This document shows, in pieces, positions 17,936 to 25,853 of a stretch of 64,000 nt of DNA. The notes beneath the pieces are model-generated. The model saw only the letters and a program-made list of their open reading frames with translations, was not told where the DNA came from and searched no databases. Both the position numbers and the translations under genes were made by a program. Where the stretch lies: contig UQVC01000006.1 of assembly GCA_900544395.1 (NCBI GenBank), positions 39,196-103,195 on the forward strand, given 5' to 3'. Origin of the DNA: an uncultured Ruminococcus sp. (GTDB taxonomy: Bacteria; Bacillota; Clostridia; Lachnospirales; Lachnospiraceae). The stretch's first letter is position 1. Every line of letters begins with the position of its first letter.

Positions 17936-17965
17936 ACTGCCGTACATTTTGTGCGGCAGTTTTTA
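17936..17965 (+). terminator. Terminator of glyS
   Basis: ACTGCCGTAC pairs with GTGCGGCAGT (one G-U) around a 5-nt loop, followed by TTTTT. Confidence 0.88.
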
Positions 17966-18045
17966 TGATGAGTGCAGATGCTGTTCAGAAAAATATATAA
18001 GGCGCACTTCTTAATAATAATAGGAAATATTCATAACAGCTTATA

Positions 18046-18074
18046 TTTTCAATCGGGAAACAATGTGCTATGAT
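18046..18074 (+). promoter_or_regulatory. Probable promoter of the adenine deaminase operon
   Basis: TTTTCA (18046-18051), a 17-bp spacer and TATGAT (18069-18074). It lies about 125 bp before the start codon, so the mRNA has a leader of roughly 120 nt. Confidence 0.5.
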
Positions 18075-18104
18075 GAAACTATGTTGATGACAACAGAATA
18101 TTGA

Positions 18105-18170
18105 AAATTCTTCAAGATACATTTGCAGGACGGGAAACCTGTTTAGCCATTGGGCCGGTGTATCTTTTTT
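18105..18170 (+). promoter_or_regulatory. Structured leader: terminator with nested hairpins (candidate riboswitch or attenuator)
   Basis: AAGATACA (18114-18121) pairs with TGTATCTT (18059+100 to 18166) to make an outer stem directly followed by a T-run ending at 18170, i.e. an intrinsic terminator. Between the arms are two smaller hairpins: CAGG-loop(ACGGGAAA)-CCTG (18126-18141) and GCC-ATTG-GGC (18146-18155). Upstream, TTGAA/TTCAA (18101-18115) overlaps the 5' arm and could compete with it. The fold is seen in the sequence. It does not match the purine riboswitch consensus I know; a ligand is not identified. Confidence 0.55.
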
Positions 18171-18200
18171 GTTACTCAAAACAAACAGGAGGATTTAAAG

Positions 18201-19985
18201 ATGGAAAGAACAACAGTAGAGAATTTAAAGGAATTGATCCGTGCAGGGCGTGCAAAGACGCCGGCGGAAAAAGTGATCAAAGGAGGAATCCTGGTCAATG
18301 TCATGTCCGAGGAAATCTATCCGGCAGACGTTGCGGTCTATCAAGACACAATTGTTGCAGTGGGAGATGTAGAAGATTATATTGGCGAGGATACAGAAGT
18401 GATTGATGCAAAAGGCAGATATCTGGTGCCGGGTATGATCGACGGACATATCCACAGTGAATGCAGCAAGCTGAGTATCACAAGCTATGCCAAAGCGGTC
18501 GTGCCAAGAGGAACCACAAGTATGATCTCCGGTCTGGATGAATATATTTCTGTATCCGGTCTGGAAGGACTTCAGGAAGTGCAGAAAGAAGTACAGGCAA
18601 GTCCGCTGAAAGTATTCTGGGGAGCGCCTTACAAGACACCTTATACGATTCCGGAGTCTACTGTGGCGTTCAATTTTACCAAAGAAGTGCATGAAGAAGT
18701 ACAGAAATGGCCGCAGTGTTATGGCGTGTGGGAGACAGTCAGAGAGTTTATCCAGGAAGAAGATGAGAACACACTGGGAGCAATCGCAGAAGCATTTAAG
18801 AATCGTCTTCCGGTATTTGGATGTGCACCGATGGCAAGAGGTAATGACCTGAATGGATATCTGTGTGCAGGTGTGCGTCTGGATCATGAAAGTTATGACC
18901 ACGAAGAAGTTGTGGAAAAGATGAGAAAAGGAATGCATATGCTGATCCGTGAATCTTCCGTGACACATTTCCTTGCAGAGAATATCAAAGCAGTGACAGA
19001 AGTAAATCCTGCATTTGCAAGAAGAGTCAGCTTTTGTACCGATGATGTGACAGCAAGTGATGTTCTGGAAAAAGGACATCTGGACAATGTAGTACGTCTG
19101 GCCATCCAGGCAGGAGTCAAACCAATGACAGCGATTCAGATGGCAACTATTAATAGCGCAGAAGCCTACCGCATTGATCATATGGTAGGTTCCATCTGCC
19201 CTGGAAGAATCGCAGATATTCTGTTCGTAGAGGATCTGGAAGCATTTGAGATCAAAGAAGTGATGACAAACGGAAAGATGGTAGCAAAAGACCATAAACT
19301 GACTTATGATCTGAAAGCGCCGGAGAGAAGTTCTGTGTTGAAAGGGGAACTGAAATGCAGCCTGACAACAAAAGAAGACTTTGAATATAAGACATCCATC
19401 CAGAATGGAGAAGCGAAAGTCCTGTCTATGGATGTAAAAGGTCCTTTTGTCAGAAAGAGAAGAGATGTGGTCTTAAAAGTGGAAAACGGAATCGTACTTC
19501 CGGATACAGAACAGGATGTGGCAATGGTAGCTGTTCTGGAGAGATTCGGAAGAAACGGAAATAAATCTCTGGCATTTTGCTCCGGATGGAAGTTAAAGAA
19601 AGGTGCTATGGCTTCCTCTGCTGCACCGGATGACAACAATCTGGTCGTAATGGGTGTGAATGCAGAAGATATGTCCATCGCAGCCAATTATCTGATTGAG
19701 CAGGGCGGCGGACAGGTTGTTGTGGCAGACGGCGAGATTTTAGAATTCCTTCCGCTTCCAGTTGGAGGAATTGTCAGTGATGAGGAGCCGGAAGTGATCG
19801 CCGCACAGGAGAAAAAGATCGATCAGGCAGCCAGAATGTTAGGTTCTGATCTTCCAGATCCAATGATGTATATGTTCTTTTTGCCGATCACAGCAATTCC
19901 GGATTATGCGATCACAGATGTAGGGCCGGTTGACTATCTGGCGCTTACAACCTTTGATCCGGTTCTGGAAGTATATGAAAAATAA
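18201..19985 (+). CDS. Adenine deaminase paralogue with altered metal-site residues
   Basis: The start is ATG 18201 with AGGAGG at 18187-18192; the in-frame ATG at 18150 lies inside the leader hairpin. The 594-residue amidohydrolase resembles Ade throughout, including the C-terminal Ade domain. Retained features are GHIHSE, RLDHES, RESS and CTDD. Compared with the neighbouring paralogue, PHEI is replaced by LDEY and the GHGPG histidine by cysteine (FGCAPM), so two histidines around the binuclear metal site are missing. It may have a different substrate, a single metal, or weak activity. It is first in an operon with a canonical ade and an NCS2 purine permease, which argues for a purine-related job. 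Confidence 0.82.
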   Translation: MERTTVENLKELIRAGRAKTPAEKVIKGGILVNVMSEEIYPADVAVYQDTIVAVGDVEDYIGEDTEVIDAKGRYLVPGMIDGHIHSECSKLSITSYAKAVVPRGTTSMISGLDEYISVSGLEGLQEVQKEVQASPLKVFWGAPYKTPYTIPESTVAFNFTKEVHEEVQKWPQCYGVWETVREFIQEEDENTLGAIAEAFKNRLPVFGCAPMARGNDLNGYLCAGVRLDHESYDHEEVVEKMRKGMHMLIRESSVTHFLAENIKAVTEVNPAFARRVSFCTDDVTASDVLEKGHLDNVVRLAIQAGVKPMTAIQMATINSAEAYRIDHMVGSICPGRIADILFVEDLEAFEIKEVMTNGKMVAKDHKLTYDLKAPERSSVLKGELKCSLTTKEDFEYKTSIQNGEAKVLSMDVKGPFVRKRRDVVLKVENGIVLPDTEQDVAMVAVLERFGRNGNKSLAFCSGWKLKKGAMASSAAPDDNNLVVMGVNAEDMSIAANYLIEQGGGQVVVADGEILEFLPLPVGGIVSDEEPEVIAAQEKKIDQAARMLGSDLPDPMMYMFFLPITAIPDYAITDVGPVDYLALTTFDPVLEVYEK

Positions 19986-20007
19986 AAAATCAAAGGAGGA
20001 CATCGAT

Positions 20008-21741
20008 ATGAAGAAAGAAGAATTAAAAAAACTGATCGACACAGCAGCAGGAAGAATTCCCGCAGATACAGTCATTAAAAACTGTCAGATCGTCAATGTT
20101 TTTTCTGGGAAGATTCAGACAGGCGACATCGCACTGAGCGGAGATAAGATCGCGGGAATTGGAGAATATCAGGGCGTTCATGAAGTGGATGCGCAGGGAA
20201 GATATGCAGTTCCTGGATTTATTGACAGTCACATTCATATCGAATCTGCCTACGTCAGCCCGGAAGAACTGGGGAGACTTTTGGTGCCTCATGGAGCGAC
20301 TACGATCATTGCAGACCCGCATGAAATTGTGAATGTGTGTGGGATCAAAGGTCTGGACTACATGATGGAAGCAGCAAAAGGAACAGCGCTGGATATCAAA
20401 TATATGCTGCCATCTTGTGTACCTGCCACTCCGTTTGAGCATGCCGGAGCAGTCATCAACGCACCGGAGATGGAAGAGCCGATCAAAAGGGAAGGGGTTC
20501 TCGGACTGGGAGAATTTATGAATTTTCCAGGGGTGATTCAGGCTGATGAGAGCGTGCTGGAGAAACTGATGACTGCGAAAGAAGAAGGCAAACTGATCGA
20601 CGGGCATGGACCTGGAATTGACGGAAAAGATCTGAATGCGTATTCTGCGGCAGGTATTCTGGCAGATCACGAGTGTTCTACAGTAGAAGAGATGGAAGCG
20701 CGCCTGGAGCGTGGAATGTATATCCTGCTCAGACAGGGTTCTGCCTGTCATAACTTAAGGCCGCTGTTAAAAGGGGTCACACCGGAAAACAGCAGAAGAT
20801 GTCTGCTTTGCTCAGATGACAGACAGCCAAAGACAATCTTAAAAGACGGACATCTGGACAATCACTTGAAGATCTGTGTAGAAGAAGGGCTGGATGCAGT
20901 GACAGCAATTCGGATGGCGACATTAAATGCGGCGGAATGTTTCCGGCTTCATGACAGAGGTGCGATTGCGCCGGGATATCGTGCAGACATTGTTCTTCTG
21001 GATGATCTCAAAGACTTCCAGGTGGAGAAAGTATGGATTGCAGGTGAACTGACTGCTGACCAAGGAAGTTATTTACCGGAAATCACGCCATATGATATCT
21101 CTTCTGTGAAGGGAAGCGTGATTGTAAAAGATTTTTCAGCAGAAAAGTTTAAAATGCATCTGACCAGTGATCAGGTCAACGTGATCGAGATCCTTCCAGG
21201 AGGAGTTGTGACGAAAAAGACGACTGCCCGCATTCAGCTGGATGAAAACGGAGAATTTGTAAGAAATCCGGAAGAGGATCTTGTGAAAGTGGCAGTCGTA
21301 GAGCGCCATCAGGGAACCGGCAATGTGGCATGTGGATTCTTAAAAGGATATGGAATAAAAGGGGGTGCTGTGGCACTGTCTGTCGCACATGATTCTCATA
21401 ATATTATCGTGGTCGGAGTCAGTGACGAAGAGATGGAGTTTGCAGTAAACAGCCTGATCGCACAGGAAGGCGGTATTGTTCTTGTAAAAGATGGAAAAGT
21501 AATCGAACAGATGCCAATGCCGATCGCTGGACTGATGAGTGATCAAAGCGGAGAGTGGGTGGATGAAAAACTCACAAGTATTCATGAAAAAGCGTATACA
21601 GAGCTTGGTATCTGCGGAGAAGTGGAACCGGTGATGACATTATGTTTTATGTCCCTGGCAGTGATTCCTGAAATCAAACTGACAGATATGGGATTATTCG
21701 ATGTCACAACGTTTTCATTTATTCCGGTAGAAGTGAAATAG
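20008..21741 (+). CDS. ade: Adenine deaminase
   Basis: The start is ATG 20008 with AAGGAGG at 19993-19999, 22 bp after the previous stop; an upstream in-frame ATG lies within the preceding gene. The 577-residue amidohydrolase has the complete Ade motif set: GFIDSHIHIES, ADPHEIVN, LPSCVPATPFE, LGLGEFMN, DGHGPG, LADHECS, RQGSA and SDDR. It hydrolyses adenine to hypoxanthine and ammonia using a metal centre. Together with the downstream NCS2 permease it forms a purine uptake and salvage unit, likely controlled by the structured leader upstream of the first paralogue. Confidence 0.94.
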   Translation: MKKEELKKLIDTAAGRIPADTVIKNCQIVNVFSGKIQTGDIALSGDKIAGIGEYQGVHEVDAQGRYAVPGFIDSHIHIESAYVSPEELGRLLVPHGATTIIADPHEIVNVCGIKGLDYMMEAAKGTALDIKYMLPSCVPATPFEHAGAVINAPEMEEPIKREGVLGLGEFMNFPGVIQADESVLEKLMTAKEEGKLIDGHGPGIDGKDLNAYSAAGILADHECSTVEEMEARLERGMYILLRQGSACHNLRPLLKGVTPENSRRCLLCSDDRQPKTILKDGHLDNHLKICVEEGLDAVTAIRMATLNAAECFRLHDRGAIAPGYRADIVLLDDLKDFQVEKVWIAGELTADQGSYLPEITPYDISSVKGSVIVKDFSAEKFKMHLTSDQVNVIEILPGGVVTKKTTARIQLDENGEFVRNPEEDLVKVAVVERHQGTGNVACGFLKGYGIKGGAVALSVAHDSHNIIVVGVSDEEMEFAVNSLIAQEGGIVLVKDGKVIEQMPMPIAGLMSDQSGEWVDEKLTSIHEKAYTELGICGEVEPVMTLCFMSLAVIPEIKLTDMGLFDVTTFSFIPVEVK

Positions 21742-21763
21742 AAAAAGAAAAAGGATTGGGAAA

Positions 21764-23329
21764 ATGGGAAAACAAAAGACATTGGTGCCGTGGTTTCAGC
21801 GCGGTGATATTGGTGGAATGACGTATTCCATTACAAATAATATTGTAAATTATCTGATCGTGATCGCAACACTTTCAGGAGTATTGGACTGGCCAGATAA
21901 AATCGTATACGGGTATGTTATCCCGGGTATGTCAGTTGGATTGTTGTTAAGTGGGGTTTACTATGCCTATATGGGAAGAAAACTCTCCAGAAAGGAAGGC
22001 CGTGCAGATGTTACGGCGCTTCCTTCCGGAGTGTCTACACCGGCAATGTTTGTAATGCTCTATGGAGTGATCATGCCGCTTCACTATGCATTAAATGATG
22101 CAGAGCTTGCATGGTCGGCAGCAGTAGCTGCCTGCTTTATCGGTGGAGCAGTGGAGTTCTTGGGCGGATTTATCGGACCGTGGATGAAGAAAAAACTGCC
22201 AAGAGCTGCACTTCTTGGAACAGTGGCAGGAATCGGATTTATCTGGATGGCAACACAGGGTGTATTTGATGTGTTCGGAGATCCTCTGATCGGACTTCCA
22301 ATCTTATTTGTAGCAATGGTCGGTATTTTCGGAGGATATTTATTCCCGAAAAAAATTCCGCCGCTTGTAGTTGCCATCGTAGGTGGGATTATCTATGCAT
22401 TCTGCCTGGGAAGAACTACCGTAGATTTTAGCGGAATTGGTTTTTACATTCCCAATCCGATCAATGGAATCCAGCACTTGATCAATGGTATAGCGGTTGT
22501 GGCGCCATATCTGACGATTGTGATTCCGGTAGAGATTTATAACTTTATTGAGACAATGGATAATGTAGAGGCAGCAAATGCTGCGGGAGATAATTACAGT
22601 GTTCGTGAAACTCAGTTTGCAGATGGAATCTGTACCATGCTTTCTGCAATCTGCGGCGGAGTTGTTCCGAATACGGTATGGCTTGGACATGCCGGATTGA
22701 AGAAATCAAAAGCCGGTGTGGGCTATGCATTGGTGTCTGGTCTGGTATTAGGGGCAGCAGGTATCTTCGGTCTGTTTACATTTTTAAGCAACATGGTTCC
22801 GCCTGCAGTATGTGCAGTGACATTTTTATGGTGTGCGATTGTCATGGTCGCACAGGCATTTAAAGATTGTGATAAGAAGCATTATGCAGCGATCGGAATC
22901 GCTATGGTGCCGCCGGTGGCAGATTACCTGTACACACAGATCACGGGAAGCGTGGGTCTGGCAGGTTATATGACAGAAGTGATGCCGTCAGGACTTGCAG
23001 AGTATAATGCAGAGGTAACGCAGATGATCAAAGATGCGGGGGTTATGTGGAACGGAGTACCTGCAGTGAAATCCGGTGCGATCATCATAGGAATCCTGTT
23101 AGGTACCATGACCGTATTTATTATTGACAAGCAGCTTCACAAAGTTGCGATCACGGCAGTGGTCGGATATGTACTTGCATGCTTTGGTTTTATCCACAGT
23201 GCAGGACTCGGATTCAATCCAACTTCCCCGTTTGCAATCGGATATCTGATCGTGGCAGTACTGGCGATTATTCTTCATCAGGGACGGAAATCCTGGTTTG
23301 AGGGACCGGATGATTTTGATTATGTATAA
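21764..23329 (+). CDS. NCS2-family nucleobase permease (AzgA-like)
   Basis: A 521-residue integral membrane protein with roughly 12-14 hydrophobic segments. WFQRGDIGGMTYSITNNIVN at the N-terminus, the GRADVTALPSGVSTP loop, and the conserved acidic IVIPVEIYNFIETMDNV segment correspond to the NCS2 substrate-site region in the AzgA branch (adenine/guanine/hypoxanthine permeases). The operon with two adenine deaminase genes points to adenine or hypoxanthine as substrate; this is an inference. RBS is weak (GGGAAA) and the gene starts 22 bp after the previous stop. Confidence 0.88.
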   Translation: MGKQKTLVPWFQRGDIGGMTYSITNNIVNYLIVIATLSGVLDWPDKIVYGYVIPGMSVGLLLSGVYYAYMGRKLSRKEGRADVTALPSGVSTPAMFVMLYGVIMPLHYALNDAELAWSAAVAACFIGGAVEFLGGFIGPWMKKKLPRAALLGTVAGIGFIWMATQGVFDVFGDPLIGLPILFVAMVGIFGGYLFPKKIPPLVVAIVGGIIYAFCLGRTTVDFSGIGFYIPNPINGIQHLINGIAVVAPYLTIVIPVEIYNFIETMDNVEAANAAGDNYSVRETQFADGICTMLSAICGGVVPNTVWLGHAGLKKSKAGVGYALVSGLVLGAAGIFGLFTFLSNMVPPAVCAVTFLWCAIVMVAQAFKDCDKKHYAAIGIAMVPPVADYLYTQITGSVGLAGYMTEVMPSGLAEYNAEVTQMIKDAGVMWNGVPAVKSGAIIIGILLGTMTVFIIDKQLHKVAITAVVGYVLACFGFIHSAGLGFNPTSPFAIGYLIVAVLAIILHQGRKSWFEGPDDFDYV

Positions 23330-23336
23330 AGAATAG

Positions 23337-23398
23337 ACAACAAGTTCTCAGGGAAAATGGTTTCATTTAGCAATGAAAGCTTTCTGAGAACTTGTTGT
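23337..23398 (+). terminator. Long palindromic terminator after the purine operon
   Basis: ACAACAAGTTCTCAG (23337-23351) is perfectly repeated in inverted form at 23384-23398, with a second inner stem TTTCATT-tagc-AATGAAA. The following T-run is short (GTTTACTT), so termination may be partial. Confidence 0.65.
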
Positions 23399-23402
23399 TT
23401 AC

Positions 23403-23431
23403 TTGTATTTCAAAACAAGAAATAGTATAAT
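23403..23431 (+). promoter_or_regulatory. Promoter for the M18 aminopeptidase
   Basis: TTGTAT (23403-23408), a 17-bp spacer and TATAAT (23426-23431), 35 bp before the ATG. Confidence 0.75.
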
Positions 23432-23466
23432 ATGGGAAAAAGACAAGAGAAAGGACAAAAACAGCT

Positions 23467-24834
23467 ATGGAAAAGACATTATGGCAGATATATGACAATG
23501 CGCAGCTGGCAGAGCTTGATACTCTGACAACAGATTACAAACATTTCCTGGATGCAGGGAAAACAGAGAGAGAATGTGTGACAGAAGTAATCCGTCTTGC
23601 AAAGAAAGAAGGATATGTAGACTTAAATGAAAAAGAGACCTTACAGCCGGGAGACAAAGTCTATCTGGACTGGATGGGAAAATCCATTGTATTATTCCAG
23701 ATCGGAGAAGACGCGCTGGAAAAAGGAATGAACATTCTTGGAGCACATGTAGATTCCCCACGTCTGGATCTGAAACAGAATCCATTATATGAAGAGAGCG
23801 GATTTGCATATTTTGATACACACTATTACGGAGGAATCAAAAAATATCAGTGGGTGACACTTCCGCTTGCAATCCACGGTGTTGTAGTAAAAAAAGACGG
23901 AACAAAGTTTAATGTCGTGATCGGTGAAAAAGAAGAGGATCCGGTATTTGCGATCACAGACCTTCTTCCACACCTTGGTTCCAAACAGATGGAAAAAACA
24001 GCTGCAACCGTGATCGAAGGAGAAGCGCTGGATATTCTGATCGGAAGCGCGCCTCTTTGCGGAGAAGAAAAAGATGCGGTTTCAGCAAACGTACTGAAAC
24101 TGTTAAAAGAAACGTATGACATCGAAAAAGAAGATCTGATGTCTGCAGAGCTTGAGATCGTGCCTGCAGGAAAAGCACGTGACTGTGGTCTGGATAAGAG
24201 CATGGTGATGGCATATGGTCAGGACGACAGAGTCTGTGCATTTACTTCTCTGATGGCGATGTTCCATACAGAGAATAAAAAGAGAACATCCTGCTGTATT
24301 CTGGTAGACAAAGAAGAGATCGGAAGCGTGGGTGCCACAGGCATGCAGTCCCGTTTCTTTGAAAATGCAGTGGCAGAGATTCTGGACAAATGCGGAGAGT
24401 TTTCAGAATTAAAGCTTCGCCGTGCCATGGCAAACTCTACCATGATTTCCTCAGACGTAGGTGCTGCATTTGACCCAATGCATGCAGATGTATATGATAA
24501 GAGATCCAATCCGTTCTTTGGAAAAGGAATGGTGCTCAACAAGCACACAGGCTCCAGAGGAAAAGGCGGATCCAATGATGCCAATGCAGAGTATATCGCA
24601 AAATTAAGACATGTATTTGATGAAAATAAAGTTGCATTCCAGCTGACAGAGATGGGCAAGATTGATGCCGGCGGCGGCGGAACCATTGCTTACATTCTGG
24701 CAAACTTTGGAATGGAAGTGATCGACGGAGGTGTTGCTGTTCTGAGCATGCATTCTCCTTGGGAACTTTCCAGCAAGGCAGATGTTTATGAAGCATACCG
24801 CGGATATTGTGCATTCTTAAAAGATATGAAATAA
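23467..24834 (+). CDS. M18-family aspartyl-type aminopeptidase
   Basis: A 455-residue zinc aminopeptidase of the M18 family, cytoplasmic (no signal peptide). The first metal ligand motif is in LGAHVDSPRLDLKQNPLYE, followed by DTHYYGGIKKYQWV; DKEEIGSVGATGMQS contains the catalytic and metal glutamates, and the C-terminal MHSPWELSSK carries the last histidine. It removes N-terminal residues from peptides, with acidic residues preferred in characterised members. It is monocistronic between its own promoter and a strong hairpin shared with the convergent Crp-like gene. Confidence 0.95.
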   Translation: MEKTLWQIYDNAQLAELDTLTTDYKHFLDAGKTERECVTEVIRLAKKEGYVDLNEKETLQPGDKVYLDWMGKSIVLFQIGEDALEKGMNILGAHVDSPRLDLKQNPLYEESGFAYFDTHYYGGIKKYQWVTLPLAIHGVVVKKDGTKFNVVIGEKEEDPVFAITDLLPHLGSKQMEKTAATVIEGEALDILIGSAPLCGEEKDAVSANVLKLLKETYDIEKEDLMSAELEIVPAGKARDCGLDKSMVMAYGQDDRVCAFTSLMAMFHTENKKRTSCCILVDKEEIGSVGATGMQSRFFENAVAEILDKCGEFSELKLRRAMANSTMISSDVGAAFDPMHADVYDKRSNPFFGKGMVLNKHTGSRGKGGSNDANAEYIAKLRHVFDENKVAFQLTEMGKIDAGGGGTIAYILANFGMEVIDGGVAVLSMHSPWELSSKADVYEAYRGYCAFLKDMK

Positions 24835-24842
24835 GACAGGCA

Positions 24843-24873
24843 GGGAGATGTTCGATTTGAACATCTCCCTTTA
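24843..24873. terminator. Bidirectional terminator
   Basis: GGGAGATGTTC (24843-24853) pairs perfectly with GAACATCTCCC (24859-24869) around a 5-nt loop; TTT follows on the plus side. It lies between the convergent M18 peptidase and Crp-like gene. Confidence 0.8.
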
Positions 24874-25577
24874 ATAATTTACATAATGATGAATGCGTTC
24901 CAGACCCAGCCGATATTGCTCGGGAGTCATGGATATTTTTCCTTTGACCAGAGAAATCATACCGTCGTCGGCCAGTTTTCGGATCGTACGGTTGAGCGTC
25001 TTTACGGTGATCCCACATTCTCCGTAGAGTTCCTGACGAGTCTTCCGAATGATGACAGAGCCGGAGGTACAGGATTCCACTTGCATGGAAGCGGCTTGCT
25101 TGAGGATATATAATCCAGAAGGATGAAGTGGGGCGGATAGAACAGTCGGGCACCCCGGTTATAAGAGGAGCGGTATAGCTTATAGGCTACTTTTTGGGCA
25201 ACCAGGCGCAGAAAATGAATGCCCGCTTCGATCCAGTGCTCAAAATCCTTTCTGGAAAAGTAGATGACAGTCGTTTCTGTGAGTGTTTCGATCGTCACAG
25301 AGGTCTTTTCTTTTCCGGCAAGGATCGTTACTTCCCCTACGAAATCAATGGGTTCATTTTTCTCGATCATGTACACATTTCCATTTTCAAATTCGTTGAT
25401 GACGCGGTGTTCTCCTTTGGCGATGATGCCGAAATGTTCCAGCTTAAAATCTTTCTGATGGATGATCGTGCCAGGCGGATACACCCGGATGGTACAGCGG
25501 TGACGGAGCTCCGGGGGCATGTTTTTCAGATAGTTGTTCAGTTCCGGTACTTCTTTTAATAAATCTTCCAGTTTCAT
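24871..25577 (-). pseudogene. Crp/Fnr-family transcriptional regulator, interrupted by a frameshift
   Basis: From ATG 25577 (RBS AAGAGGG upstream) the frame encodes a cyclic-nucleotide-binding-type beta-barrel: FGIIAKGEHRV, FVGEVTILAG and the following dimerisation helix down to HFILLDYI. About position 25110 the reading frame then shifts. The other frame continues ILKQAASMQ, TRQELYGECGITVKTLNRT and ends at 24871 with a normal Crp winged helix. The join falls in a short TA run (GGATTATATATCC); removing one TA restores DYILKQAAS. Joined, the product is about 235 residues, normal for the family. As read, translation runs off into a 191-residue product lacking the DNA-binding domain. A sequencing error is possible. 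Confidence 0.82.
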
Positions 25578-25739
25578 ACAGATCCCTCTTTTTGATGATC
25601 CGCTGTTTCAGCGAATCTGTTTTATTGAAAGTATACCATAATTTTTTTTAAAATTACCAATAGAAATTGTGAATAATTACGGAGAAAGAGAAAATCAAAG
25701 ACGAAAACCATAAAAGTGACTAAAAAACAAAGGGAAAGA

Positions 25740-25759
25740 TTGTACAGGATTACGTACAA
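25740..25759. promoter_or_regulatory. Inverted repeat upstream of ppdK (candidate operator)
   Basis: TTGTAC (25740-25745) and GTACAA (25754-25759) are perfect inverted repeats separated by 8 nt, ending 5 bp before the ppdK -35 box. The position would suit an activator or repressor. No binding protein is identified; the divergent Crp-like gene is one candidate. Confidence 0.4.
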
Positions 25760-25764
25760 ATGAC

Positions 25765-25793
25765 TTGACGGATGTCTTGAAAACCATTAAAAT
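25765..25793 (+). promoter_or_regulatory. Promoter of ppdK
   Basis: TTGACG (25765-25770), a 17-bp spacer and TAAAAT (25788-25793); the start codon follows 60 bp later behind AGGAGGT. The stretch 25578-25739 upstream holds no visible gene. Confidence 0.65.
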
Positions 25794-25853
25794 ATTATAT
25801 GCGACTTAATGCAAATTTATTTGAAAAAAATTATATTAGGAGGTCGTTGAAAA

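Noticed and set aside
18105..18170. Standard purine riboswitch before the adenine deaminase genes
   Set aside because: The conserved junction and loop sequences of the purine class are not present, and the structure is too small.
18225..19295. 356-residue minus-strand open frame inside the first adenine deaminase gene
   Set aside because: Shadow of a well-supported amidohydrolase; Cys/His/Phe-rich composition is typical of antisense frames here.
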